Positions 1 through 8,393 of a stretch of 57,558 nucleotides of DNA are shown piece after piece (position 1 is the stretch's first letter; the number at the start of each line of letters is the position of its first letter). The position numbers were made by a program, and so were the translations under genes. The stretch lies in contig JADHYC010000006.1 of the NCBI GenBank assembly GCA_016782645.1, forward strand, positions 1 to 57,558. Direction: 5' to 3'. Source of the stretch: Fidelibacterota bacterium. Lineage in GTDB: Bacteria > Fidelibacterota > UBA2242. The notes beneath the pieces were generated by a model. That model saw nothing but the letters and a program-made list of their open reading frames with translations. It made no database searches and was not told the origin of the DNA.

Positions 1-875
1 GTTTCTTCCTGGATTCCACCAGAATCTGTAAGCACAAGTGCTGCCTCTTTCTGCAACTTTAAAAAATCCAAATAACCTAGTGGTTCTGTGATTTTAAGAT
101 TTGGAGTGTTTCTTAACTTTGTATCCAATCCAAACTCTCTGAGCATTTTTTTAGTGCGGGGATGTATTGGAAAAATTACAGGTGATTTTTTCTGTATCTC
201 TGCTAATACCTCAAATATATTCTTAAAAACGCTGCTTTGATCAACATTCGACGGGCGATGAAGTGTAACAAGTACAAATTTTTTAGGTTCAAGGTCGAAA
301 TCCGCTAGAGTATCGAATTCCTCAATACGACGTAAATAGTAATTAAGCGAATCTATCATAGTATTTCCCACAAAAAATATCTTCTCCTGTGGAATTCCTT
401 CACTTTTCAAATTTACATCTGCTTCTCTACAGGTAGTAAAAAGATAATCTGAAATATTGTCAGTAACAATTCTATTAATCTCCTCTGGCATAGACCAATC
501 GCGACTTCTTAAACCCGCTTCTATATGCCCCGCTTTTATATGTAATTTAACTGCTACTAAAGAACAAGCTACCGTTGAATTAACATCACCTGCTACTAGT
601 ACAAGGTCAGGTCTATCTTCCAATACCGCTTTTTCATATTTAATCATAATTTTCCCAGTCTGCTCACCGTGCAATCCTGAACCTACTCCAAGGTATATGT
701 CCGGTTTCGGTAATTCCAGTTCTTTAAAAAAAATGTGAAACATCCTATCATCATAATGCTGTCCTGTATGTATAAGTCTGCAATGAAATATTTCTGGAAA
801 TTTTTTCATAGCACAATAAATTGGTGCCGCTTTCATGTAATTAGGACGAGCTCCGACAATCAAGTCAATCTTCAT
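1..875 (-). CDS. wecB: UDP-N-acetylglucosamine 2-epimerase family protein (3' end outside window)
   Basis: I translated this frame by hand from an ATG at 875 with a good GAGAGGA ribosome site; it stays open to the window edge, so about 291 N-terminal residues are present and the C-terminus is missing. It begins with the family motif GARPNYMKAAP, followed by HTGQHYD, VLVAGDVNST, GHIEAGLRS, MPEEINRIVTD and TLHRPSNV, and ends at the nucleotide-binding LTDSGGIQEE. WecB-type enzymes invert C2 of UDP-GlcNAc-like sugars in the cytoplasm. Because WlbA, WlbB and WlbC homologues lie nearby (4432-7737), the real substrate may be the UDP-diacetamido-glucuronic acid made by those enzymes (a WlbD/WbpI role). 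The family call is certain; the substrate is inference. Confidence 0.93.
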   Translation of the reverse strand, partial: MKIDLIVGARPNYMKAAPIYCAMKKFPEIFHCRLIHTGQHYDDRMFHIFFKELELPKPDIYLGVGSGLHGEQTGKIMIKYEKAVLEDRPDLVLVAGDVNSTVACSLVAVKLHIKAGHIEAGLRSRDWSMPEEINRIVTDNISDYLFTTCREADVNLKSEGIPQEKIFFVGNTMIDSLNYYLRRIEEFDTLADFDLEPKKFVLVTLHRPSNVDQSSVFKNIFEVLAEIQKKSPVIFPIHPRTKKMLREFGLDTKLRNTPNLKITEPLGYLDFLKLQKEAALVLTDSGGIQEE

Positions 876-1104
876 TTAAATCCTCTCACCTTCAGACATA
901 ATACACACAAGTTTACTATAAAGAAACGGCGAAATATAATCATAATACTCTTCGATTTGAAGGAAACAATTCTTAGTTGTACCTCTTACTGCATAAAAAA
1001 TAAAAAATTATCAGTATGCGTATCGTCTCGAATAGGACTTTATGATAGACATTTCCTTGAGATAAGTCAGAGTAAAGATGAAATAAGAGAAAAGTAGTTG
1101 CAAT

Positions 1105-2598
1105 TTAAAATATTTTCCACTTTAAATCTAGATAGCAACCCATAGTAAAAACTAAGTTGGTGCGATTTCCACTCATATGACAATAATTGCGAATGCTTTG
1201 ATAATTAGCAGAAGCAAATAAATATTTATGATAAGTTGGTATCCACTGAATCTCAAATCCTAAATTTATTGTGTACTCTATTACTCCAGTAGGAAATGTT
1301 TCATTATAGCCTTCTTCAATTGTAAAATCCATCCACGGCTGATCCCATGATTTGTCCATTTCACCTTCACCACGACGGATATAATCGAGCTCCAAAGCAA
1401 CTTGCCAGTTGTGTAAATATTTTTTAAGACGACAATTCCAGCGATCGAGATCACTGCCAAGGGGGTAACCAATAGGCTCATTTCTGTGTATATAAAATTC
1501 ATATCTGTTAGGAGTTTTATAAGTCCTATTAGTTATTGCAGCATACTCACAACCAAAGTAAAGTCCTTCGATGCCAAACGGATCAGCAAAGTCTGCTCCT
1601 AGTATACAACCCAGTTCATTAGGTTCAAGGTCACCGGGCTCTTTCTTGTCGAGCTGAATATCATCAATTAAAAACTCTCCATAAGCCGACCAGCCTTTAC
1701 CAAGATATCGGAAATCTATGGTACCCAGTGTATTCCCTGAAAAACCGGGTCCATTCATCTGCTCAGCATGAAAAAACAGAAAGGGATTTATATAGGCAAA
1801 TTCCAACTCCTGGTTAATGCCACCATACAAGACTAATTCGGTAATAGCAACTTGAAATCTTGATAAGTAAATTCCTAAACGATGCGATGATAAATACCTC
1901 CTTGAAAAATTGATTGGATCAAGTTTGGCAATCACTGATTGAAAAGAAAAATTTTTAAGTAAAAACTCTAACCTGAAATTATCCAATGGACGACATGCAT
2001 TAGAAAAAAGAAGCGCACCTTTTCTACCAGGTCCGTTGACAATATAACTCCGCCCTGCTAACACCCTTGCATATTCTGTATTCCATCTTAAATATGCCTG
2101 TTCTGAATATCCAGATAATCCTCTCCATTCATTTCCAATATAATCTGGATTTTCAGTTGCATGTGGATCAACAGTCATTATATTAACAATACTTAAACCA
2201 TGCGGTATAGAAACCATTCCAAAAGTTCTCAATTGAGGAAATAGGTCTAACTCTTTCCCTATCTTAACTGAAATATCAAAAATAGAGCCCAAATGTAGAT
2301 ATGAGTCTTTACTTTCCTTCAATGACAAACTTCTTAAAACCTTATTCTTCAGTGTTGAAAATCTATCTGAATCACTACATATATAAGATTTTTTAATTCT
2401 ATTGAATATATCAATCTGGCTTTTACTACAGTGTTTAAATTTATCTAATTTGCATTCGGCATTTATAACTTCAAACAATTCAATATCTGTAATTGGAATC
2501 TGGCTTAAATTAAGTTCCTGTAAAAATCCAAAGGTCTGTAAATAACGCAAATCCTCATATACTTTTTCATAGGGTGAGATATAATACTGGGTGCGCAA
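1105..2598 (-). CDS. Wzi-like capsule assembly outer-membrane protein
   Basis: The 497 residues from the TTG at 2598 are rich in alternating aromatic and polar beta-strand sequence. They contain features I associate with the Wzi capsule-assembly family (PF14052): GRKGALLFSNACRPLDNFRLE, INPFLFFHAEQMN, LGADFADPFG, and a late block with YEFYIHRNEPIGYPLGSDLD. Wzi proteins are outer-membrane barrels that help capsule polymer attach to the surface, which fits the epimerase downstream and the sugar genes upstream. The TTG start leaves no signal peptide. The same frame is open to 2706 and upstream of 2598 encodes a convincing signal sequence (hydrophobic run FFFLLILLSSIFILIV), but has no ATG, GTG or TTG. 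A CTG at 2682 preceded by AAAGGTAAAG is the best alternative start. The family assignment is from memory of motifs. Confidence 0.75.
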   Translation of the reverse strand: MRTQYYISPYEKVYEDLRYLQTFGFLQELNLSQIPITDIELFEVINAECKLDKFKHCSKSQIDIFNRIKKSYICSDSDRFSTLKNKVLRSLSLKESKDSYLHLGSIFDISVKIGKELDLFPQLRTFGMVSIPHGLSIVNIMTVDPHATENPDYIGNEWRGLSGYSEQAYLRWNTEYARVLAGRSYIVNGPGRKGALLFSNACRPLDNFRLEFLLKNFSFQSVIAKLDPINFSRRYLSSHRLGIYLSRFQVAITELVLYGGINQELEFAYINPFLFFHAEQMNGPGFSGNTLGTIDFRYLGKGWSAYGEFLIDDIQLDKKEPGDLEPNELGCILGADFADPFGIEGLYFGCEYAAITNRTYKTPNRYEFYIHRNEPIGYPLGSDLDRWNCRLKKYLHNWQVALELDYIRRGEGEMDKSWDQPWMDFTIEEGYNETFPTGVIEYTINLGFEIQWIPTYHKYLFASANYQSIRNYCHMSGNRTNLVFTMGCYLDLKWKIF

Positions 2599-2706
2599 CG
2601 GTGAAGGAACTATAAGAATAAATATTGAAGATAAAAGAATTAACAGAAAGAAAAACGAACTGTCTCTTGGCTTATTTATCAGAACTTTACCTTTATATAT
2701 TATTTG

Positions 2707-3325
2707 TCACCATAACTTCTTGGAATTTATAGAAGTTCAAGTATTATTGCAAAATTCAAATTGTATGCAGACAGGACTTATATAGAAAGTAAATACCGAA
2801 TAAAGGAAAGTGATTTCTCATAAATCTTGTAAGAAAATGGATGATTTACATATAATAAAGCTAGGGTTTAGCTACAAATTGTATTGGAAACAATTATAAG
2901 CAAATGTTCGTGATTAAAATAAGAGAAACATCCAGTAATGAAAAAAGTTACTAAAAAATCCGAAGAGTAAATATTTTCATTAAAAATAAATAAATTGCAA
3001 CAACTCAAGTATTTGAAAATTCTACTAATTAAACAAGACTACTCATTGCTGCAAATTTAACTGTTCAGTATACAATATCAGTATATAGCTTGCTTTATAA
3101 TCTGAGTTACATGTTCTGACAGGCAGATATAATTGGAATGAAATAAATGGAATAAACAATAAAATGTATAATTGAATCAGTGCTAATTTGTAAAAAAAAT
3201 TTAAAGAAAAACACACATTCAGAGTAACTCTAATAATACTATTTAACACATTGATTATAAAGATGTTAAAGCGTATTTGAAAAATATAAGTATGATATAA
3301 TTTTAAAAAAAACTAAAAATAGTGT
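2707..3325. other. long AT-rich intergenic region
   Basis: This gap lies between the 5' end of the Wzi-like gene and the promoter of the beta-barrel gene, which diverge from it. It is very AT-rich. Short open frames here (for example minus strand 3043-3249) have no ribosome site and no recognisable family, so I treat them as chance. I see no tRNA, repeat array or strong hairpin. Promoters for the minus-strand Wzi-like gene should lie here, but I could not pick one out with confidence. Confidence 0.5.
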
Positions 3326-3354
3326 TTGACATATTAAAACAATATCTATATATT
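3326..3354 (+). promoter_or_regulatory. sigma70-type promoter for the beta-barrel gene
   Basis: A perfect -35 hexamer TTGACA (3326-3331) is followed after exactly 17 bases by TATATT (3349-3354), one mismatch from the -10 consensus. The ATG at 3407 is about 50 bases downstream with an intervening GGGAGG ribosome site, as expected for a strong housekeeping promoter. It is the best sigma70 match I noticed in the window. Confidence 0.8.
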
Positions 3355-3406
3355 TCTGCGTAATTATGCGAGTTGGACCTTAAAGTAAAATATCTGGGAG
3401 GATATT

Positions 3407-4312
3407 ATGAGATTTAGAGACTTTTTGCCGATTTCTTTTGTCGCCTTAATTTTTCTCGTTTTTATTACCGCACCTGCCTCCTATGCGCAGGAAGAAGTAC
3501 TGCCCGATACTTTAGAGGTAGAGGAAGAAATAATTTTGGAAGAAGAGATATTCGAAGAAGAAGCTATTCCTGAAGAAGAGATTTTCGAGGAAGAGTTCAT
3601 TCCAGAAGAAGAAATTATTGAAGAAGAAGTCGCTCCTGAAGAGGAAGAAGTTGTTGAAGAAGAAGCGGTTGAGGAAGTCGTGGAAGAACCCTCTATGTTC
3701 AAACCGGGTTGGACGGCAAAAGTCTATGTAAACTTCGGAGCCATTGAACCCTGGGGCGATCCGGGTACAGGCGCATTATTTGACATGGGTTTCAAAGGTC
3801 AGTTAGGGGCTCAGCTGAATATTGCCAACTGGTTATCCCTTCCTACTGTTTTAAAACCTCTAACAGCAGAAGTAATGGCAGGTTATACAATGTTTAATAT
3901 TAAAAGTGATTACACAGGTTCATATGAAGAAGGCAAAACTAATGTAATTTCTTTCCTGGCACTTGGACGTTATGACCTGACAGATCTGATTTTACAGTTG
4001 ATTGGCTTTGAATACCCCGCCCTCGGAATTTTTGGCGTTGCCGGCTTTCAATACAATATGCAGTCATGGGATTTCCCGAACTGGACACGTGAATTTGATT
4101 CTGCTTCATCCTTTGGACTAAACCTAGGCATTGGCGTTAAATACAATTTAATGCAAATGGTTGGTAAACCAGTAGAAATTGATCTAAGATTCACCCAAGG
4201 CGTTTTTATTATGGGTGATGTCAAAGACCAGGACGGCGAACCATTTTATCCTAATGATGATTATAATCATACTGAAAACGGAATATTAATAGGTATTGCT
4301 TACCCGTTTTAA
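3407..4312 (+). CDS. outer-membrane beta-barrel protein with Glu-rich N-terminal repeat
   Basis: This 301-residue protein starts at an ATG preceded by GGGAGGATATT. Residues 1-27 form a signal peptide ending in ASYA. Residues about 28-95 are a low-complexity acidic segment built of EEE plus two or three hydrophobic or Pro residues (EEEIF, EEEAIP, EEEII, EEEVAP). From about residue 100 to the end the sequence looks like a small eight-stranded type barrel: WTAKVYVNFG, a Gly-rich strand pattern, and a C-terminal aromatic (YPF) typical of BAM substrates. It is the only plus-strand gene and stands alone between its own promoter and terminator, so it is probably highly expressed. The specific function is unknown; a porin-like or OmpA-barrel-like structural role is inference. 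Confidence 0.88.
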   Translation: MRFRDFLPISFVALIFLVFITAPASYAQEEVLPDTLEVEEEIILEEEIFEEEAIPEEEIFEEEFIPEEEIIEEEVAPEEEEVVEEEAVEEVVEEPSMFKPGWTAKVYVNFGAIEPWGDPGTGALFDMGFKGQLGAQLNIANWLSLPTVLKPLTAEVMAGYTMFNIKSDYTGSYEEGKTNVISFLALGRYDLTDLILQLIGFEYPALGIFGVAGFQYNMQSWDFPNWTREFDSASSFGLNLGIGVKYNLMQMVGKPVEIDLRFTQGVFIMGDVKDQDGEPFYPNDDYNHTENGILIGIAYPF

Positions 4313-4341
4313 TTTTCTCAATCAAAAAATTATTATAAAAG

Positions 4342-4370
4342 AAAAAGTCCCGATTTATCGGGACTTTTTT
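4342..4370 (+). terminator. Rho-independent terminator after the beta-barrel gene
   Basis: The stem GTCCCGA (4347-4353) pairs with TCGGGAC (4358-4364) across the loop TTTA, and six T residues follow (4365-4370). A run of five A residues precedes the stem, so it can also work from the minus strand, where it lies just downstream of wlbA. It is about 30 bases past the stop codon at 4312. Confidence 0.9.
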
Positions 4371-4431
4371 ATTAATATACCCTTATTCGACACAAGATAA
4401 AATACTATCTACTGCCCAAAAAAAATTTTAA

Positions 4432-5400
4432 CTACTGATTAATCTTTTTACTTCTTATCAAAAACGGGTGCGAATAATCCTGTTTAATACCTGTCGGTTT
4501 TACATGTCTAATATCATAAGCAAGATTGATAGAATCTCTGGCATCCTCAATTCCAAATCCTTTGCCACTTAAAATTTTACTGTAGATGATAGTATGCAAA
4601 TCAGTGAAACCACCAGAAAATTCAACCTCATTACCATCAACATTAATAGAACGAAAAGTAGGTTTACCGCTTTTTATGGCTTTCTCCGGTAAATCATTTT
4701 TATCTAATGACAGAAACCACCTCACATTTGCATTCTCCAACTTAAAAAATCCGCCAACCTTTTTTTTATCGGCATAATGAACTTCTGAATGTTCAACTTT
4801 ACCGAATATCCAGATCAACATATCAAAAAAATGAATACCTATATTTGTGGCAACTCCTCCTGATTTTTCAAGGTTACCCTTCCATGAGTAGAAATACCAA
4901 TTTCCACGAGAAGTTATATAAGTAAGATCAATATTGTGTTTAATTCTAGAAGATTCTCCATCAATTTTTTCTTTCAATGCAATAATTGATGGATGGGTTC
5001 TTAGCTGCAAAATATTATAAATTCGCTTTCCTGATTCTTCTTCCAATTCTGCCAATGCATCCAAATTCCAGGGATTTAATACTAATGGTTTTTCACAAAT
5101 AGCATCTGCTCCAATCCTCAAAGCAAAACGTATATGTGCATCATGTAAAAAATTAGGTGAACAAATACTCACATAGTCTATTTTTTTTCCTTCAGCCAGT
5201 CGCCGTAGTTTTTCAGCATGACGGTCAAATCTCTCAAACTCTTTGAAAAAATCCACATCATCAAAGTAGCGATCCAAAATCCCTACTGAATCAAATGGAT
5301 CCGTTGCTGCTACAAGTTTATTCCCTGTATCTTTAATTGCCTTCATATGGCGGGGAGCGATATAACCGGCAGCTCCTATTAGTGCAAAATTTTTTGGCAT
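4432..5400 (-). CDS. wlbA: UDP-GlcNAcA 3-dehydrogenase, WlbA/WbpB type (Gfo/Idh/MocA family)
   Basis: The 322-residue product has an N-terminal Rossmann fold with the WlbA-like start NFALIGAAGYIAPRHMKAIK, then DYVSICSPNFLH, ICEKPL with the conserved catalytic-region Lys104, and YITSRGNWYFYSWKG followed by GGVATNIGIHFFDML. These agree with what I remember of Bordetella WlbA and Pseudomonas WbpB. The enzyme oxidises C3 of UDP-N-acetyl-glucosaminuronic acid with NAD, making the 3-keto substrate for the aminotransferase WlbC (6601-7737). The ATG at 5400 has GAGG upstream. It is transcribed after wlbB with a 91-base gap. The 6-dehydrogenase (WbpA/UgdH) that supplies the uronic acid is not in the window. 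Confidence 0.95.
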   Translation of the reverse strand: MPKNFALIGAAGYIAPRHMKAIKDTGNKLVAATDPFDSVGILDRYFDDVDFFKEFERFDRHAEKLRRLAEGKKIDYVSICSPNFLHDAHIRFALRIGADAICEKPLVLNPWNLDALAELEEESGKRIYNILQLRTHPSIIALKEKIDGESSRIKHNIDLTYITSRGNWYFYSWKGNLEKSGGVATNIGIHFFDMLIWIFGKVEHSEVHYADKKKVGGFFKLENANVRWFLSLDKNDLPEKAIKSGKPTFRSINVDGNEVEFSGGFTDLHTIIYSKILSGKGFGIEDARDSINLAYDIRHVKPTGIKQDYSHPFLIRSKKINQ

Positions 5401-5491
5401 ATTTATGACCTCAAATTTAATATTAAGGGAATTTTTAAATGTATATGATATGCTGTAAAAATCCTTCTGATATAAGGGAACAATAAATATT

Positions 5492-6088
5492 TCAACCTAT
5501 AGTTTCCTTAAGAATTAATTTCTTATCCTCGATTTCGTAAACTAATCCGCACTTTGGGCACTTTACTTTTTTTTCAAACTCGGGTGAAATTTCGCCGCAC
5601 TCACACACCCAGCCTTTTTGTTTTGCAGGTACTCCAACCATTAATGCATAATCCAGAACATCCTTTGTAATTACGGCACCAGCTCCTATAAAAGCATGTT
5701 TGCCTATCGTAGTCCCACAAATTATAGTTGCATTAGCACCGATTGATGCACCCTCTCTGACTAAAGTTTTATGATAAAATTCAGACCCTTTTTGCGGATA
5801 CTTACACCTCGGATCAATAACATTAGTGAAAACCATCGAAGGTCCACAGAAAACATAATCTTCCAGAGTAACGCCCTCATATACAGACACATTGTTCTGT
5901 ATCTTTACATAATTTCCTATGCTAACATTACTACCAATATTAACATTCTGTCCAATGACACAGTTTTTCCCAATCTTTGCTCCTGATTGGATATGTGAAA
6001 AGTGCCAGATTTTAGTTCCATCACCAATTTCAACATTATCGTCGATATAGGAACTTTTGTGTATAAAGTATTTGTTGTCTTTAGCCAT
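5492..6088 (-). CDS. wlbB: UDP-2-acetamido-3-amino-glucuronate N-acetyltransferase, WlbB/WbpD type
   Basis: This 198-residue protein is a left-handed beta-helix acyltransferase. Hexapeptide repeats run from about residue 15 to 145 (VEIGDGTKIWHFSHI, AKIGKNCVIGQNVNIG, ASIGANATIICG, GAGAVITKDV). The block FTNVIDPRCKYP is typical of WbpD-like enzymes. After the helix comes a small zinc-ribbon-like tail with CECGE and CPKCG. WlbB/WbpD uses acetyl-CoA to acetylate the 3-amino group made by WlbC, giving the UDP-2,3-diacetamido-uronic acid. The ATG at 6088 is preceded by GGAGTACTT. It lies upstream of wlbA in the same direction. Confidence 0.94.
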   Translation of the reverse strand: MAKDNKYFIHKSSYIDDNVEIGDGTKIWHFSHIQSGAKIGKNCVIGQNVNIGSNVSIGNYVKIQNNVSVYEGVTLEDYVFCGPSMVFTNVIDPRCKYPQKGSEFYHKTLVREGASIGANATIICGTTIGKHAFIGAGAVITKDVLDYALMVGVPAKQKGWVCECGEISPEFEKKVKCPKCGLVYEIEDKKLILKETIG

Positions 6089-6164
6089 AAGTACTCCAGT
6101 ATATTAATTTATTTAAAGTACTCTCAAGAATTGAGAAATAATAATTAAGAAAATTTTATCAAAA

Positions 6165-6554
6165 TCACTTTTTTATAGATCTTGAATATATTGGACCAAA
6201 TATCTTACAAATTTCACCAATTTCGGAAAGTAAAAACTCTCTGCAAGTATTATTGCCAATATTTAGTTTATCAATAATTTTTAACCAATAGGCTGTTTCA
6301 TTTGCTTCTCTAAGCGAAATTCTGATCCTATTAATAAATTCTTTATATGTAGCAGTTTGCGATTCCTCATAATTAGCACCTATTGATGTTGCGGATTTTG
6401 AAAGTTGATATCGAAACATATCAAATTCACGTTTACTGAGAAACGAATTTATAAACTTCATAATATAAACTGAAAAATTTAACAGTCGCTCTCTAAGATT
6501 TTTCTCATACTTCTGTTTTATCTCTTTTATTATAGGAATAATTTTTCCTTTCAT
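6165..6554 (-). CDS. four-helix bundle protein (S23 / 23S rRNA intervening-sequence family)
   Basis: The 129-residue product matches the S23 family (TIGR02436): a core with FRYQLSKSATSIGANYEESQTA followed by FINRIRISLREANETAYWLKI. These proteins are all-helical and form rings. They were first found inside intervening sequences of 23S rRNA genes but also occur singly in many loci. No role in sugar synthesis is established. The gene sits between wlbB and wlbC with gaps of 76 and 46 bases, so it is probably co-transcribed with them. The ribosome site before the ATG at 6554 is weak. Confidence 0.88.
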   Translation of the reverse strand: MKGKIIPIIKEIKQKYEKNLRERLLNFSVYIMKFINSFLSKREFDMFRYQLSKSATSIGANYEESQTATYKEFINRIRISLREANETAYWLKIIDKLNIGNNTCREFLLSEIGEICKIFGPIYSRSIKK

Positions 6555-6600
6555 ACTTGAAATATTTTAGTTCTTAATTCTTACCAGAACTTAATAGTAT

Positions 6601-7737
6601 TTATCTATAAAACTCTTCGATCTTCTCAATTACATAATCCTGCATCTCGGTTGTCAACTCCGGATAAATTGGTAATGCAATAGTTCTTTGAGCTGCCTGT
6701 TCGCTATTAGGAAAATCTCCTTCCCTATATCCCAAATATCTAAAGCACTCCTGCTCATGAAACGGAACCGGATAATAAACTTCATGTCCAATATTATTTT
6801 CTTTCAAAAACGTCCTCAATTCAGCTCTTTTTTCAGGAACTGAAATTACATATTGGTTATAAATGTGATATTCTCTTTTATATGCAATAAAGGGGTTTTT
6901 AATTACCTCAACATTTAAATTTTCGTCATAATATTTCGCATTTTTCTGTCTACTATTATGCCAATCATCTAAATACTTCAATTTTATTAATAACACTGCA
7001 GCTTGAACCGAATCCAATCTAAAATTTCCACCTATCATAGAATGATAATATTTCGGATGAGAACCATGATTACGCAAATTAATTAATATTTGTGATAATT
7101 TCTCATCATTAGTAACTACCATCCCTCCATCACCAATTCCACCAAGATTTTTACTGGGAAAAAATGAGAAGCAGCCTAAAACTCCCATACTCCCTGCTTT
7201 TTTTATCCCTTTAAAAGAAGGATAACGAGATCCTATTGCCTGTGCAGCGTCCTCAACCAACGGAATACTGTACTCATTTGTAATTTTAAGTATAGAATCC
7301 ATATCTGCACACTGTCCATAGAGATGAACTGGAATAATAGCCCTGACTTTATCGACTTTATCCTTATTCTCACGAACCCATTTTTTCAGTTTAACCGGAT
7401 CCATATTGTAAGTATCAGGATCAATATCAACGAATACCGGAACGGCACGCAATCTCGCTATCACTCCGGCAGTAGCAAAAAATGAATAGGGTGTCGTAAT
7501 AACCAGATTATCAGGTTGAATATTCAACGCCATTAGTGAAATCAAAAGCGCATCAGTCCCAGAGGACACACCAATCCCGAAAGAAGTACCGCAATAATCG
7601 GCTATTTTTTCTTCTAATTCAGCAACTCTTGGACCCATTATATATTTTGTAGACTCAATTACTTCATCAACCGCTGGTTTAACTTCATCACGAATCGTGT
7701 CAAGTTGTGCTTTCAGATCAAGTAGAGGAACTTTCAT
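6601..7737 (-). CDS. wlbC: PLP-dependent sugar aminotransferase, WlbC/WbpE type (DegT/DnrJ/EryC1/StrS)
   Basis: The 378-residue product is a full-length sugar aminotransferase. It opens with VPLLDLKAQ, has VSSGTDAL and TTPYSFFATA in the cofactor region, VEDAAQAIGS with the PLP-binding Asp, and SFFPSKNLGG carrying the Schiff-base lysine (Lys196). It should transfer an amino group from glutamate to C3 of the 3-keto UDP-sugar made by WlbA. The ATG at 7737 has a near-perfect AGGAGAAAAATT leader. It is the first of the wlbC-S23-wlbB-wlbA group, after a 207-base gap that probably holds the promoter. Confidence 0.95.
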   Translation of the reverse strand: MKVPLLDLKAQLDTIRDEVKPAVDEVIESTKYIMGPRVAELEEKIADYCGTSFGIGVSSGTDALLISLMALNIQPDNLVITTPYSFFATAGVIARLRAVPVFVDIDPDTYNMDPVKLKKWVRENKDKVDKVRAIIPVHLYGQCADMDSILKITNEYSIPLVEDAAQAIGSRYPSFKGIKKAGSMGVLGCFSFFPSKNLGGIGDGGMVVTNDEKLSQILINLRNHGSHPKYYHSMIGGNFRLDSVQAAVLLIKLKYLDDWHNSRQKNAKYYDENLNVEVIKNPFIAYKREYHIYNQYVISVPEKRAELRTFLKENNIGHEVYYPVPFHEQECFRYLGYREGDFPNSEQAAQRTIALPIYPELTTEMQDYVIEKIEEFYR

Positions 7738-7944
7738 AATTTTTCTCCTATTCTTATCGTCTCAAGTAATAAAACAATTTATAATATTCTCTTTACAGCC
7801 TCGCTAATTCAGTCACAATTGCCAACAAAATCGATTTCTAACAAAGTTAATATATATACGGATATATTTCTATGTGAATAGATTCTTTTTTTGAGTTATC
7901 CAACCCTCTGATAAACAAATTAATCAACATTAAATAATCCTTCT

Positions 7945-8127
7945 TTATTTGTACAATACTTGAAGAACCGAGTGTAACGCTTTAAAATCAGTATTAAACT
8001 CAAGATCGTAGCAATTAATTATTTTACTTAGCCGCGATAAGAATTCTAAATTCTCCCGTGAAAGTTCTGGATTGGAATTCAAATAGGCTAAGGATAACAA
8101 TCGCTCAAATCCATCAATAGCTTTCAC
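7945..8127 (-). CDS. small hypothetical protein downstream of the PqqD-like gene
   Basis: This is a 60-residue frame starting at a GTG (8127), 19 bases after the stop of the PqqD-like gene. The sequence is Leu/Asn/Ser-rich and looks helical (FERLLSLAYLNSN, LEFLSRLSKII). It has no signal peptide, no Cys/Thr-rich core and no motif I know. The ribosome site is weak (AAGTAAAAGTA). It could be a real small partner of the PqqD-like protein, a degraded gene, or chance. Its position is the only reason to consider it a candidate peptide substrate. Confidence 0.35.
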   Translation of the reverse strand: MKAIDGFERLLSLAYLNSNPELSRENLEFLSRLSKIINCYDLEFNTDFKALHSVLQVLYK

Positions 8128-8146
8128 TACTTTTACTTTATTAAAT

Positions 8147-8377
8147 TTACTGGGCTAAATAAAACAAATCGCTGTTAGCTTTCTCTATTTGCACATCAAA
8201 CTCTTCAACTATTTTCTCAATTATCTCCTCATTCGATTGTTTTCCATCAAGTAGCGGCCATATAAAGTTTCCCACTTCATTCAATCGAAAGTAAAATCCT
8301 GTTTCAATATTTATCAAAAGATTTTCATCATCGAATTGTTTCAATTCAACATTACCTGAATGTTTATAAAACTCCAT
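8147..8377 (-). CDS. PqqD family protein (RiPP recognition element-like)
   Basis: The 76-residue product matches the PqqD fold: short beta strands then GFYFRLNEVGNFIWPLLDG and a helical segment NEEIIEKIVEEFDV. PqqD-like domains bind peptide leaders for modifying enzymes. Stand-alone copies also occur beside nucleotidyltransferases of the PF14907 type and HPr-kinase-like genes in polysaccharide loci. No PqqA, PqqC, PqqE or lasso-peptide enzyme is nearby, so PQQ synthesis is unlikely. It begins 16 bases after the nucleotidyltransferase gene, with an AAGGGTCCGTA leader before the ATG. The C-terminus is a few residues shorter than usual. Confidence 0.82.
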   Translation of the reverse strand: MEFYKHSGNVELKQFDDENLLINIETGFYFRLNEVGNFIWPLLDGKQSNEEIIEKIVEEFDVQIEKANSDLFYLAQ

Positions 8378-8393
8378 TACGGACCCTTTCTAT

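Noticed and set aside
457..1097. Two plus-strand open frames of 93 and 120 residues
   Set aside because: The first lies antisense to the 2-epimerase gene; the second spans its 5' end and the gap. Neither has a ribosome site or recognisable domain.
3043..3249. 68-residue minus-strand frame in the long intergenic region
   Set aside because: No ribosome site, random hydrophobic composition typical of AT-rich noncoding DNA.
3481..3702. Ser-rich minus-strand frame of 73 residues
   Set aside because: It is the mirror of the Glu-rich repeat (GAA/GAG read backwards gives TTC/CTC and shifted TCT codons), so it is a composition artefact.
8147..8377. PqqD-like gene as part of PQQ biosynthesis
   Set aside because: No PqqA, PqqB, PqqC or PqqE is visible, and the neighbours are a nucleotidyltransferase and a peptidase-like gene.
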